Assembly (NCBI RefSeq): GCF_021246445.1
Contig: NZ_JAJQXW010000001.1
Coordinates: 1,754,168-1,818,167 of the forward strand
DNA length: 64,000 nt
From: Rhabdothermincola salaria
Lineage (GTDB): Bacteria; Actinomycetota; Acidimicrobiia; Acidimicrobiales; Acidimicrobilacustridaceae
Direction of reading: 5' to 3'
Below the pieces are notes generated by a model that worked only from the letters and a program-made list of their open reading frames with translations, searched no databases and was not told where the DNA came from. How positions within the stretch are numbered: the first letter of the stretch is position 1; every line of letters starts with the position of its first letter. The position numbers were made by a program, and so were the translations under genes. This document shows, one piece after another, positions 35,482 through 44,479 of the stretch.

Positions 35482-35940
35482 ATGAGCGCCACCGTCGGCC
35501 AGCCCGCACCCGAGTTCACCCTGCCCGACCAGGACGGCTCCCCTGTGAGCCTGTCGGAGCTGCGAGGCGGGTGGGCCGTCGTCTACTTCTACCCGGCCGA
35601 CGACACCCCCGGCTGCACCGCCGAGTCGTGCTCGTTCCGCGACAGCCACGAGGACTTCGTCGACGCCGGGGCCCGTGTCGTGGGCATCAGCGGCGACTCG
35701 GTGTCGTCGCACCGGGCCTTCGCCGACAAGCACCAGCTGCCGTTCACCCTGCTGGCCGATGAGAGCGGTGAGGTCCGCAAGGCCTGGGGCGTGGGCAAGA
35801 CGCTGGGGCTGCTGCCGGGTCGGGTCACCTACGTGATCGACCCCGAGGGGGTCGTGCGTCACAAGTTCTCGTCGCAGTTCAAGCCCAAGAAGCACATCGA
35901 CGAGGCCCTCTCCGTCATCCGCGCCGGCACCTCGGCCTGA
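35482..35940 (+). CDS. bcp: peroxiredoxin, Bcp/PrxQ type
   Basis: 152 residues. The active site DDTPGCTAESCSFRD has peroxidatic Cys45 and resolving Cys50 five residues later, the spacing of atypical 2-Cys Bcp/PrxQ enzymes that reduce hydroperoxides with thioredoxin. FTLPDQDG and FYPADDTPGC are family phrases. Start ATG at 35482; the ribosome site is weak (GAGCC). It sits immediately after the repeat cluster. Confidence 0.95.
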   Translation: MSATVGQPAPEFTLPDQDGSPVSLSELRGGWAVVYFYPADDTPGCTAESCSFRDSHEDFVDAGARVVGISGDSVSSHRAFADKHQLPFTLLADESGEVRKAWGVGKTLGLLPGRVTYVIDPEGVVRHKFSSQFKPKKHIDEALSVIRAGTSA

Positions 35941-36094
35941 CCCGACCGACCACCGCGCAGCTCACCGGAGCGGGATGCTGCCCGGGGGGCGGTCGGCGGT
36001 TGCGGGTCGGCCGGGGGGACGAGCGACGTGAGCGGTTGGTCGCCGACCCGGCCGGTGTGACACATCCACTGTTCTCGCAGCGACTGCGCACCAC

Positions 36095-36100
36095 TAGGTT
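36095..36100 (+). promoter_or_regulatory. -10 element TAGGTT, leaderless start
   Basis: TAGGTT then 7 nt then the ATG at 36108. TTCTCG 17 nt upstream is the only candidate -35 and matches poorly. Confidence 0.55.
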
Positions 36101-36107
36101 GCCGCCC

Positions 36108-38642
36108 ATGAAGGCTGTCCAGACGTTCACCGTCGTGTCCCAACTGCCCCCCGAGCTCGAACCCCTGCGGGCGGTGGCGATGAACCTGGGCTGGGCCGAC
36201 GACGAGCGGGCCCACGACCTCTTCCGGCGCCTCGACCGCGAGGCCTTCGAGCTCGAGGGCCGCGATCCCGCCGAGATCCTGGCCACCGAGAGCCAGGAGC
36301 AGCTCGACCGGCTGGCCGCCGACGCCTCGTTCACGTCGCTGGCCGGCGCCGTGCACGAGGAGCTGCGCCGCAGCCTCGACGAGCCCCGATGGTTCCAGGA
36401 CCGGGGTGCCTCCCCGTTGCAGGAGGTCGCCTACTTCTCCCCCGAGTTCGGCATCGCCGCCGCCCTCCCCCAGTACTCCGGCGGCCTCGGCGTGCTGGCC
36501 GGCGACCACCTCAAGGCGGCCAACGACCTCGGCCTGCCCCTCGTGGCCATCGGCCTGTTCTACCGCCACGGCTACTTCCGCCAGCAGCTCGACGTCACCG
36601 GCTGGCAGGTCGAGCGCTTCCCCCGCCTCGACCCCCGGGCCATGGCCCTCGAGGCGGTGCCCGACATCAAGGTGATGGTCGAGCTCGCCGGCGTGCCCGT
36701 CTACGCCCGGCTGTGGCGGGCCCGGGTCGGGCGCATCGAGCTGTACCTGCTCGACACCGACATCGACGACAACGACGAGGTCAACCGACTCACCTGCGAC
36801 CGCCTCTACGGCGGTGGGGTGGAGGAGCGCATCCGCCAGGAGATCGTGCTCGGGGTCGGTGGCATCCGGGCCCTCGAGGCCCTCGGACGCCGACCGCAGG
36901 TCTTCCACATGAACGAAGGCCACGCCGGCTTCCTCGCCCTCGAGCGCATCCGCTGCCTCATGACCGACCACGGGCTGTCGTTCAGCGAGGCCCGGGAGGC
37001 GTCGCGCCCGAGCGCCCTGTTCACCACCCACACCCCGGTGCCGGCCGGCATCGACCGCTTTCCCCGTGAGCTCATGGAGCGCTACTTCGCCGGGTGGTGC
37101 CGCGACCTCGGCCTCACCGTCGACGACCTCATGGCCATCGGCCACGAGCCCGGCACCCCCGACGGCGAGGTGTTCAACATGGCGGCCATGGGGTTGCGCA
37201 TGGCTGGTCGGGCCAACGGCGTGGCCCAGCTGCACGGCGACGTGTCCCGGCGCATGTTCAGCGGGCTGTGGCCGGAGATCCCGGTGGAGGACGTGCCCAT
37301 CACCGCCGTCACCAACGGGGTGCACGCCCCCACGTGGACGTCACCGGAGATGAGCGCGCTCTACCGCAAGGCCATCGGCCCGCACTGGCCCGAGGCCGAG
37401 CCCGAGCAGTGGCGGGCCATGGACGACGTCGCCGACCGCGACCTGTGGCGGGCCCGGGCCGACGCCAAGGAGCGCCTGGTCGGCTACGCCCGCCACAAGC
37501 TGCGCCAGGCCGCGCTCGACAAGGGCCGCACCCCGGCCCAGGTCACCTGGACCGACGAGGCGCTCGACCCGAACGCGCTCACCATCGGCTTCGCCCGACG
37601 CTTCGCCACCTACAAGCGGGCCACGTTGTTGTTCCGCGACCCCGAGCGCCTGCGCCGGCTCCTGCTCGACGCCGATCGCCCCGTGCAGTTCGTCTTCGCC
37701 GGCAAGGCCCATCCCGCCGACGAGCCCGGGCACCACCTGCTCCAGCAGGTGGCCGAGATGGCCTCCGAGATCGACATCCGCCACCGGCTGGTGTTCCTCG
37801 AGGACTACGACATCTCGGTCGGCCGCATGCTGGTGCAGGGCTGCGACGTGTGGCTCAACACCCCGCTGCGCCCCAACGAGGCCTGCGGCACCTCGGGCAT
37901 GAAGGTCGTGTTCAACGGTGGGCTCAACCTGTCGATCCTCGATGGCTGGTGGGACGAGATGTACACGCCGGAGGTGGGCTGGGCCATCCCGTCGGCCGAG
38001 ACCGCCCCCGACGTCGAGACCCGCAACGACCTCGAGTCGTCCAGCGTCTACGAGCTGCTCGAGCGCCAGGTGGTGCCCCTCTACTACCGGCGGGCCGACA
38101 ACGACATCCCCACCGAGTGGTTGGCCAAGGTCAAGCGGTCCGTCGTGCGCCTCGGCCCGCAGGTGGAGTCCACCCGGATGCTGCGCGAGTACGTCGAGCG
38201 GCTGTACGAACCCGCCGCCGAGCGGGCCGGGCAGATGATGGGCGACGGCTTCGAACGGGCCCGGGGGCTGGTGCGCTGGACCCGCCACCTCGAGCGGGCC
38301 TGGCCCGGGGTCTCGGTGCCGTCGACCACCTACCAGGAGCTCGGCGACGGCCCCGGCCGCTTCGCCGTCGAGGCCCAGGTGGCCCTCGGCGACCTCGAAC
38401 CCGACGACCTCACCGTCGAGCTGGTCCACGGTGCCATCGACCTCGACGAGGACATGCGCGATCCGCAGGTCGTGCCCATGGCCGTGGTGGGCGACGGCGA
38501 CCATCCGGGCTGGCGTCGCTACCGGGCCGAGGTCACCTTCCCCCGTTCGGGCACGTTCGGCTACACGGTGCGGGCCGTGCCGTCGCACCCCGACGTCGAC
38601 GACTACGCCCAGCTGGGCCGCGTCGCCATCGCCCAGACCTGA
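36108..38642 (+). CDS. glgP: alpha-glucan phosphorylase (GT35 family)
   Basis: 844 residues. The N-terminal 100 residues form the DUF3417-type segment found in this subgroup (LPPELEPLRAVAMNLGWADD). The core has AYFSPEFGIAAALPQYSGG, FHMNEGHAGF, TTHTPVPAG, and the pyridoxal phosphate lysine in CGTSGMKVVFNGG. A C-terminal beta domain of about 100 residues follows (VEAQVALGDLEPDDLTVE). It releases glucose-1-phosphate from glycogen or maltodextrin. The subgroup is that of long bacterial phosphorylases rather than the E. coli MalP type. Monocistronic. Confidence 0.95.
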   Translation: MKAVQTFTVVSQLPPELEPLRAVAMNLGWADDERAHDLFRRLDREAFELEGRDPAEILATESQEQLDRLAADASFTSLAGAVHEELRRSLDEPRWFQDRGASPLQEVAYFSPEFGIAAALPQYSGGLGVLAGDHLKAANDLGLPLVAIGLFYRHGYFRQQLDVTGWQVERFPRLDPRAMALEAVPDIKVMVELAGVPVYARLWRARVGRIELYLLDTDIDDNDEVNRLTCDRLYGGGVEERIRQEIVLGVGGIRALEALGRRPQVFHMNEGHAGFLALERIRCLMTDHGLSFSEAREASRPSALFTTHTPVPAGIDRFPRELMERYFAGWCRDLGLTVDDLMAIGHEPGTPDGEVFNMAAMGLRMAGRANGVAQLHGDVSRRMFSGLWPEIPVEDVPITAVTNGVHAPTWTSPEMSALYRKAIGPHWPEAEPEQWRAMDDVADRDLWRARADAKERLVGYARHKLRQAALDKGRTPAQVTWTDEALDPNALTIGFARRFATYKRATLLFRDPERLRRLLLDADRPVQFVFAGKAHPADEPGHHLLQQVAEMASEIDIRHRLVFLEDYDISVGRMLVQGCDVWLNTPLRPNEACGTSGMKVVFNGGLNLSILDGWWDEMYTPEVGWAIPSAETAPDVETRNDLESSSVYELLERQVVPLYYRRADNDIPTEWLAKVKRSVVRLGPQVESTRMLREYVERLYEPAAERAGQMMGDGFERARGLVRWTRHLERAWPGVSVPSTTYQELGDGPGRFAVEAQVALGDLEPDDLTVELVHGAIDLDEDMRDPQVVPMAVVGDGDHPGWRRYRAEVTFPRSGTFGYTVRAVPSHPDVDDYAQLGRVAIAQT

Positions 38643-38695
38643 CCGAGCCAGCCCCGGCCCACTCCCACCTCCCCCGCCCCACCCCACACCCTTCG

Positions 38696-38745
38696 TTCTT
38701 GCATGGTTTCGTCGCTGCCCACCGCGCCGAACTCATGCAAGAACC
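38696..38745. repeat. 11-bp inverted-repeat element between convergent genes, copy 1
   Basis: GTTCTTGCATG (38696-38706) and CATGCAAGAAC (38735-38745), perfect arms with a 28-nt loop, preceded by a C-rich tract ending ACACCCTTC. It lies between the ends of glgP and selD. A second copy, opposite in orientation, is at 60048-60099 between another convergent pair. Confidence 0.92.
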
Positions 38746-38768
38746 CCGGTGTTGGGGGGGGGCTCGGG

Positions 38769-39836
38769 TCAGCGGAGGTGGAGGCGTCCGGTGCGAGTGG
38801 CGGACCCGGCCGGGTCGGGGGCGAGGACCTCGCCGATGACCGCGGCCGGGTGACCGAGGGCGCGCAGCTCGGCCACGGCGTCGGCGGCCCGGGCGGGGTC
38901 CACACCGAAGACCAGCCCGCCCGAGGTCTGGGCGTCGGCCAGCACGGTGACCGACAGCTCGTCGACGCCGTCGCCCACCACCAGGCGGTCGGCCACGAAC
39001 GCCCGGTTGCGGCCCGATCCTCCCGGCACCACGCCGGCCGCGGCCAGGTCCCTCACCCCTGCGATCACGGGGACGGCGCCGGCCTCCACGGCCACGTCGA
39101 CCCCCGACTCCAGCGCCATGCGGCCCAGGTGGCCGAGGAGTCCGAAGCCGGTGACGTCGGTCGCGCCGGTGGCCCCGGCCGAGAGCGCCACCCGGGCGGC
39201 GTCGGCGTTGAGCACCAGCATGGAGTCGACGGCCGCGGCGGCCACCTCGGGCGGGGCCACGCCGCGCTTGACCGCGGTGGACGCGATGCCGGTGCCCAAC
39301 GCCTTGGTCAGCACCAGGGCCTGGCCGGGCCGTAGCCCGGCGTTGGTGAGCAGCCGGTCGGGGTGGGCCTCGCCCACCACGGCCAGGCCGTACTTGGGCT
39401 CGGGGTCGTCGACGGAGTGCCCTCCCACGATGGCGAAGCCGGCCTCGGCGGCCACGTCACCGGCCCCGGCCAACACCTCCCCCAACAGCTCGGCGGAGAG
39501 CTCGTCGACGTTCCACGCCACCAGGTTGAGGGCGATCAGGGGCCGCCCGCCCATGGCGTAGACGTCGGAGACGGCGTTCACCGCCGCCACCCGGCCCCAG
39601 GTGCGGGCGTCGTCGACGATCGGGGTGAAGAAGTCGGTGGTGAACACCAGGGCCCGATCGTCGTCGAGGCGCCAGACGCCGGCGTCGTCGCCCGTGGCCG
39701 AGCCCACCAGGAGCCGCTCGTCGGTGACCGGTCGCAGGTTGGCGACGACCTCGCCCAGGAGCCCGGGTGGCAGCTTGCAGGCACACCCCGCGCCGTGGCT
39801 GTACTCGGTGAGGCGCTTGGCCGAGGGCGTGGTCAT
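38769..39836 (-). CDS. selD: selenide, water dikinase (SelD)
   Basis: 355 residues. The active-site loop GAGCACK has Cys18, Cys20 and Lys21 (the first is Cys here, not selenocysteine). Other marks are DDAGVW, FTTDFFTPIVDD, ALNLVAW, GGHSVDDPEPKYG and VTGFGLLGHL. It makes selenophosphate from selenide and ATP, the donor for selenocysteine tRNA or 2-selenouridine. No selA, selB or selU is in the window. Its ATG overlaps the queE stop (ATGA), so it is translated with queE. Confidence 0.96.
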   Translation of the reverse strand: MTTPSAKRLTEYSHGAGCACKLPPGLLGEVVANLRPVTDERLLVGSATGDDAGVWRLDDDRALVFTTDFFTPIVDDARTWGRVAAVNAVSDVYAMGGRPLIALNLVAWNVDELSAELLGEVLAGAGDVAAEAGFAIVGGHSVDDPEPKYGLAVVGEAHPDRLLTNAGLRPGQALVLTKALGTGIASTAVKRGVAPPEVAAAAVDSMLVLNADAARVALSAGATGATDVTGFGLLGHLGRMALESGVDVAVEAGAVPVIAGVRDLAAAGVVPGGSGRNRAFVADRLVVGDGVDELSVTVLADAQTSGGLVFGVDPARAADAVAELRALGHPAAVIGEVLAPDPAGSATRTGRLHLR

Positions 39837-40465
39837 GGGATGCCGATGTCCTTGTGGGTCTGGACGGAGAGCCGCCAGGTCGGGTGCTCGAGGCAGTAGG
39901 CGACGGCCGCCGCGGTGTTGGCCACCCGGTCGGGGCCGTCCATGGGCTGCAACAGGTGGTGGTCGGCGGCGAAGTCCACCCACCGCTCGGGTTCGGCCCC
40001 GGGCTGGGGGACGACCAGCTTGAGCTCGTCGGCCCGCTCGAGGACCACCTCGGCCCCCGCCTTGGGGCTCACGCACACCCAGTCGACGCCGGCGGGCACC
40101 GGCCGGGTGCCGTTGGTCTCGATGGCGATCTCGAGGTCGACGGCGTGCAGGGCGGCCACGGCCGCGTCGTCGAGCTGGAGGGTGGGCTCGCCGCCGGTGC
40201 AGACCACGAAGCCCCGCCCCGGGGACGGCCAGAACGAGCGGACGTGCTCGGCCAGCGCCCGCGCCGACCGGAAGTGGCCGCCGCCGGGGCCGTCGGTGCC
40301 CACGAAGTCGGTGTCGCAGAACCGGCAGACGGCCTGGGCCCGGTGCTCCTCGCGACCGGTCCAGAGGTTGCAGCCCGAGAAGCGGCAGAACACCGCCGGC
40401 CGCCCGCCATGCATGCCCTCGCCCTGAAGGGTGAGGAAGGTCTCCTTGACCAGGTAGGTGCTCAT
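39833..40465 (-). CDS. queE: 7-carboxy-7-deazaguanine synthase (QueE)
   Basis: 210 residues, a small radical SAM enzyme. FLTLQGEG (10-17), cluster cysteines Cys32, Cys47 and Cys50 in the CX14CX2C spacing of QueE rather than CX3CX2C, and VCTGGEPTLQ for SAM binding. It converts 6-carboxytetrahydropterin to CDG in the preQ0 pathway. The QueD and FolE steps are not encoded nearby. Start ATG 40465 (MSTYLVKETF). Confidence 0.95.
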   Translation of the reverse strand: MSTYLVKETFLTLQGEGMHGGRPAVFCRFSGCNLWTGREEHRAQAVCRFCDTDFVGTDGPGGGHFRSARALAEHVRSFWPSPGRGFVVCTGGEPTLQLDDAAVAALHAVDLEIAIETNGTRPVPAGVDWVCVSPKAGAEVVLERADELKLVVPQPGAEPERWVDFAADHHLLQPMDGPDRVANTAAAVAYCLEHPTWRLSVQTHKDIGIP

Positions 40466-40550
40466 CGTCGCCCCCTCGGTGCACCCCATCGCCGCGCACG
40501 ACGACGGTGGCGGCCCGGGGGCCGGCCGGGGCAGGAGGAGGCCCCCGCCC

Positions 40551-41309
40551 TCACGGGCGCGCTCTGTCGGCGTAGCGGGTGGGGTCGATCACGTCGGCCT
40601 CGGCGAAACCCCGGGCCCGCAGCAGGCAGGCATCGCAGTGCCCGCAGGCGGCGCCGTCGGGGGCCGGGTCGTAGCAGGTGGAGGTGGCGGCGTAGTCGAC
40701 GCCGAGGGCCACGCCCCAACGGATGATCTCGGCCTTGGTGAGCTCGAGCAGCGGGGCGTGGATCACCAGCCGGTGACCCTCGACCGCGGCGCGGGTGGCC
40801 AGGTTGGCCATGGCCTCGAAGGCGGCGAGGTACTCCGGACGGCAGTCCGGGTACCCCGAGTAGTCGACGGCGTTGACGCCGATGAAGATGTCGCGCGCCC
40901 CGCGGGCCTCGGCCAGGGCGAGGGCGTGGGCCAGGAAGACGGTGTTGCGGGCAGGCACGTAGGTGACCGGGATGTCGCTGCCGTCGGGCCCGTCGCCGAC
41001 GGCGGCGGCCATGGCCTCGGCGTCGACGTGCTTGGGCACGGCGATGGACTCGTCGAGCAGGGCGGAGCCACCGATGCCGCCCAGGTCGATGTCGACGACG
41101 AGGTGCTCAACCCCGGCCGCGTCGGCCACCCCCCGGGCACTGTCCAGCTCGTGGGTGTGGCGCTGGCCGTAGCGGAAGCTGAGCGCCACGGGCGTGAACC
41201 CCTCGGCCCGGGCGATGGCCAGGCAGGTGGTGGAGTCGAGTCCGCCCGAGAGCAAGACGACGGCGACGGGCGGCGGCCCCTCCGGCTCGTCGACCAGGGG
41301 GCCGGTCAC
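40551..41309 (-). CDS. queC: 7-cyano-7-deazaguanine synthase (QueC)
   Basis: 252 residues. ATP-pyrophosphatase loop SGGLDSTT (21-28), [24 protein letters not shown], and the zinc site [19 protein letters not shown]. It converts CDG to preQ0 with ammonia and ATP. GTG start overlaps the carboxylesterase stop by GTGA; 85 nt separate it from queE. The product may feed queuosine or a 7-deazaguanine DNA modification; no downstream gene here shows which. Confidence 0.95.
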   Translation of the reverse strand: MTGPLVDEPEGPPPVAVVLLSGGLDSTTCLAIARAEGFTPVALSFRYGQRHTHELDSARGVADAAGVEHLVVDIDLGGIGGSALLDESIAVPKHVDAEAMAAAVGDGPDGSDIPVTYVPARNTVFLAHALALAEARGARDIFIGVNAVDYSGYPDCRPEYLAAFEAMANLATRAAVEGHRLVIHAPLLELTKAEIIRWGVALGVDYAATSTCYDPAPDGAACGHCDACLLRARGFAEADVIDPTRYADRARP

Positions 41310-42832
41310 AGCAGATCGGCCCAGCGGTCGAGCTCGGCCCGGCCGGGGTCGGCCAGCACCTCGGGCTGGAGGTCGAGGCGCAGCACCTCGCGCCGGCGAG
41401 GATCGAAGGCCGGCCACGCGGGCAGCCCCTCGGCCGCGGGCACGCCGGTGTGGGCGAAGGCCGTCCAGGCGTCGCGCATGCGGGCGGCGAGGGTGTGCAG
41501 CTCCGGACCGACCGATCCGCCCAGGAACAGCTCGGCCCCACCGCGGTGCAGGTTGTCGAACACGAACGGGATCTCGAGGGCGTGGCAGGACCCCATCACC
41601 CCGCCGAAGGCGGCGGTGGGCCACGTGAACAGGTACTCGTACGCGGCCACACCGGGGGCGGCGGCGCCGTGGTGGGCCTCGAGGAGGCGCACCGTGGGCA
41701 CACGGAACCCGGCGTCGGTGAGCACCGCGCTCCACAGGTCGTCGGGCGTGGCCTCGGGCCGCGAGGCGGCGTAGGTGTCGTGGAACTCGTGGCCGTTGCC
41801 GGCGATGCGGTCGAGGCGCTCGAGCAGCTTGGGGTGGTCGATCCCTCCGGGCGACATGACGCGGAACAGGTTCCACTCGTCGAGGTTGGTGCCGGCCAGC
41901 AACGCCACGTCGGCCGCCGCGCCCTGGCGGATGGCGGTGAGCGGGTCGGTGGGGAGCCACTGGCCGTCGACCACGGGTTGGAACGGCATGGCCAACGCGA
42001 TCCCGGAGCGCCCGGCGAGGCGGGCCGGATCGCGGAACACCCGCCGGGTGACGGCGGCCTCGACGGCGACGAGCTCCTGGGGGGTGGCCTCCAGCACGGC
42101 GGTGAGGTCGGTCGCGCCCAGCTCGGCCAGCACCGTGCCGGTGACCTCGTCGGCCACGTGGGTGGTGAACGTGTTGTGGGCCGCCCCGCTCTGGGCGATG
42201 GCCTTGTGGACCAGCCCCCGGGCGGCGGGCAGGGCCAACAGGGTCGACACGCTCATGGCCCCGGCCGACTCGCCGAAGACGGTGACATTGTCGGGATCGC
42301 CCCCGAAGGCGGCGACGTTGTCGTGCACCCAGGCCAGGGCGGCGGCCTGGTCGAGGATGCCGTTGGTGCCGCTGCTGCGGAACTCCTCGCCGAGCGCGCC
42401 CAGCCACAGGAAGCCGAGGGCGCCGAGGCGGTAGTTCACGCTCACCACCACGACGTCGCCGTGGGTGGCCAGGTGGGTGCCGTCGTACCAGGGCACCGCG
42501 GAGGAGCCGGTGACGAAGCCGCCACCGTGGACCCACACCATGACCGGCCGTCGGGCGTCGTCGCAGGCCGGGGTCTGCACGTTGAGCACCAGGCAGTCCT
42601 CGGACATGTCGAGCTCGGCGTCGCCGAGCATGGCCATGAGACCGCCCTTGTTCTGCCACGACACCGGGCCGAAGTGGCGGGCGTCGCGCACCCCGGCCCA
42701 CGGCTCGGGGGGTTGCGGAGCCCGGAAGCGCCGCTCGCCGACGGGCGGGGCGGCGTAGGGCAGGCCGCGGAAGTTCCAGATGCCGTCGCGCTCGAAGCCC
42801 TCGACCTCGCCCTGGGCGGTGGTGACGATCAT
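41306..42832 (-). CDS. type B carboxylesterase/lipase family
   Basis: 508 residues. Family marks are [24 protein letters not shown], the oxyanion loop VWVHGGGF, nucleophile FGESAGAMS, and a later His in [11 protein letters not shown]. No signal peptide, so cytoplasmic. It hydrolyses an ester or amide of unknown nature. It heads the operon esterase-queC-queE-selD. A leaderless promoter immediately precedes it. Confidence 0.93.
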   Translation of the reverse strand: MIVTTAQGEVEGFERDGIWNFRGLPYAAPPVGERRFRAPQPPEPWAGVRDARHFGPVSWQNKGGLMAMLGDAELDMSEDCLVLNVQTPACDDARRPVMVWVHGGGFVTGSSAVPWYDGTHLATHGDVVVVSVNYRLGALGFLWLGALGEEFRSSGTNGILDQAAALAWVHDNVAAFGGDPDNVTVFGESAGAMSVSTLLALPAARGLVHKAIAQSGAAHNTFTTHVADEVTGTVLAELGATDLTAVLEATPQELVAVEAAVTRRVFRDPARLAGRSGIALAMPFQPVVDGQWLPTDPLTAIRQGAAADVALLAGTNLDEWNLFRVMSPGGIDHPKLLERLDRIAGNGHEFHDTYAASRPEATPDDLWSAVLTDAGFRVPTVRLLEAHHGAAAPGVAAYEYLFTWPTAAFGGVMGSCHALEIPFVFDNLHRGGAELFLGGSVGPELHTLAARMRDAWTAFAHTGVPAAEGLPAWPAFDPRRREVLRLDLQPEVLADPGRAELDRWADLL

Positions 42833-42840
42833 GGGCACCG

Positions 42841-42846
42841 ACGCTA
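42841..42846 (-). promoter_or_regulatory. -10 element TAGCGT that includes the upstream stop codon
   Basis: Minus-strand TAGCGT, 8 nt before the esterase ATG at 42832. The TAG is also the stop codon of the gene ending at 42844. Confidence 0.6.
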
Positions 42847-44370
42847 CCGGCCGGGCTCGACCCCGCCGCCGCCGCCCGGGTCGGGCTCGGAGCCGGGACC
42901 GGGACCAGCGCTGGGCTCGGCGTCGGGGCCAGGGCCGGGGTCGGGCCCGGTGAGGCGGTCCACCCGGGCGCTGAGCTCGTCGACCTCGGCGAACAGGGCG
43001 GCCAGCGGGTCGGGCCCCTCGCCGACCCCGGCACCGCTGGCGGGAGCACGCCCGGCACCGCTGGCGCGAGCCGCGCTCGGCTCGGCGGCCCGGTCCCGAC
43101 CTCCCCGCCGACGCCGGCGCCGCGCCAGCACCACGACCGCCACCAGCGCCACGACCACCAGCGCCACGAGCGCGATCAGCACCGTGCTGGTCGCCGTCGC
43201 CTCGCGCACGGCGCCGGTCTCGGCGTCCGCGTCGGGGGCGGCCGCCACCAGCGCCGTGTCGAACCAGGCCATGGTGCCCACCACGCCGGCCGCCTGCAGC
43301 GCCCGACCGTCGTCGAGGGCCACGGTGCGGGTGACCCCGACGGCGGTCGTGGCCCGTTCCAGCACCGGCCCGCCCAAGGCCACGTCGAGCGCCTCGACGT
43401 CGAAGGTGACCGTCGCCGGTGCTCCCGGGTCCGTGGGCGACGGTCCGGACACCAACCACGGCGAGGTCCCCGGCTCGGCCACCACCACCTCGCCGTCGGC
43501 CGGCACCAGGCGCACCTCGCCGGTGCCTCGGTCGATCTCGACGCGGTCGGTGCGGGCCCCGCCGTCGTCGCTGTCGCGGGTGACCAGTACCGTGTCGACG
43601 ACGCCGGCCACCCCCACGCCGCCCACGTCGAGAGGTACGGGATCGGTGGTGACGACCTCGAGCCCCCGCCCCACCACGGCGAGCGTGGGCCGGGGGCCCG
43701 GCAGGCTCACGGGGCCGGCGTCGCCGTCGGCGACCACCGCAGCCACCGGGGCCACCCCGAGCGCCGGCCCCGGGCGGGTGCCGAGCAGGTCCACCAGCGC
43801 GAACCACGAGCTGGTCGAGGTGACGGACGCGCCGTCGACGGTGGCCTCGACCTGCACCCACACGACGGCGTCGGCCCCCGCCTCGTCGAGGGGCACCTCC
43901 ACGGTGACGCGCCCGCCGTCGCCCACCGCCACGGTGCCCGGACCGAGCTCGTCCCAGCGGACGCCGTCGCCGCGCTCCACCAGACCCGACACGGTCTGGT
44001 CCACCGCCACCGCCGAGACCCGGGTGCGGACGCCGAGAGGGTCGCCCACCGACACCGACACCCGCCACGGAGGCCCCCCGGGGCCTGCCGCCGAGGCCAG
44101 GTCCACCACCACCGAGGCCTGCGAGCCGTCCGCCGGCGGGGCCGGATCGATCCAGAAGCGGGAGACGGCGACCTCGGGCGGGGCGGCGGGGTCCGTCGTG
44201 ACCGGCGCCCAGCGCTCGGCCCCCACCCCCGAGGGCTCCTGGGCCCCCACCGGGACCGGACCCGGGCCGACGCCGGCCCCGCCCACCCCGACGAGCACGA
44301 TCGCCACCACCACGGCCCGGACCACGCGGGCCGCGAACCGTCTCCCGGGCTCGACGGCGGACGCGGACAT
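42844..44370 (-). CDS. secreted, membrane-anchored protein of unknown function
   Basis: 508 residues. Signal peptide about 15-45 ([15 protein letters not shown], then VGAQ). The extracellular part (45-410) is beta-rich with Val/Thr/Asp repeats of immunoglobulin-like look. One membrane helix follows ([19 protein letters not shown], about 412-432), then a basic stop and a cytoplasmic tail with a short helix ([18 protein letters not shown]) and a Gly/Pro/Asp-rich end. A cell-surface or cell-wall role is possible but no family is recognised. CAGACT lies 6 nt before the ATG. Confidence 0.75.
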   Translation of the reverse strand: MSASAVEPGRRFAARVVRAVVVAIVLVGVGGAGVGPGPVPVGAQEPSGVGAERWAPVTTDPAAPPEVAVSRFWIDPAPPADGSQASVVVDLASAAGPGGPPWRVSVSVGDPLGVRTRVSAVAVDQTVSGLVERGDGVRWDELGPGTVAVGDGGRVTVEVPLDEAGADAVVWVQVEATVDGASVTSTSSWFALVDLLGTRPGPALGVAPVAAVVADGDAGPVSLPGPRPTLAVVGRGLEVVTTDPVPLDVGGVGVAGVVDTVLVTRDSDDGGARTDRVEIDRGTGEVRLVPADGEVVVAEPGTSPWLVSGPSPTDPGAPATVTFDVEALDVALGGPVLERATTAVGVTRTVALDDGRALQAAGVVGTMAWFDTALVAAAPDADAETGAVREATATSTVLIALVALVVVALVAVVVLARRRRRRGGRDRAAEPSAARASGAGRAPASGAGVGEGPDPLAALFAEVDELSARVDRLTGPDPGPGPDAEPSAGPGPGSEPDPGGGGGVEPGR

Positions 44371-44376
44371 GCGATG

Positions 44377-44382
44377 AGTCTG
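44377..44382 (-). promoter_or_regulatory. -10-like CAGACT, leaderless start
   Basis: Minus-strand CAGACT, then 6 nt, then the ATG at 44370. Confidence 0.4.
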
Positions 44383-44465
44383 CCAGCCACCGCCCGGCGC
44401 GCCGACCCCTCGGCGGCCGCCTCCGACGTGCGGGTCGCGGTGTGGGCTCACTCCCTCCCGGCCCG

Positions 44466-44471
44466 TAGGCT
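44466..44471 (+). promoter_or_regulatory. -10 element TAGGCT heading the UbiB-bio operon
   Basis: TAGGCT then 8 nt then the GTG at 44480. No other promoter is evident for the four genes that follow, each of which overlaps the previous one. Confidence 0.55.
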
Positions 44472-44479
44472 GCCCGCCC

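Noticed and set aside
33341-35940. Long plus-strand frames running through the repeats into the antitoxin and peroxiredoxin
   Set aside because: The parts over the repeats code Arg/Ser/Pro-rich peptides repeated with the DNA, without homology. Only the C-terminal parts are real genes.
38769-39836. SelD as a selenoprotein
   Set aside because: The active-site residue is encoded as Cys (TGC on the minus strand) and no in-frame TGA is present.
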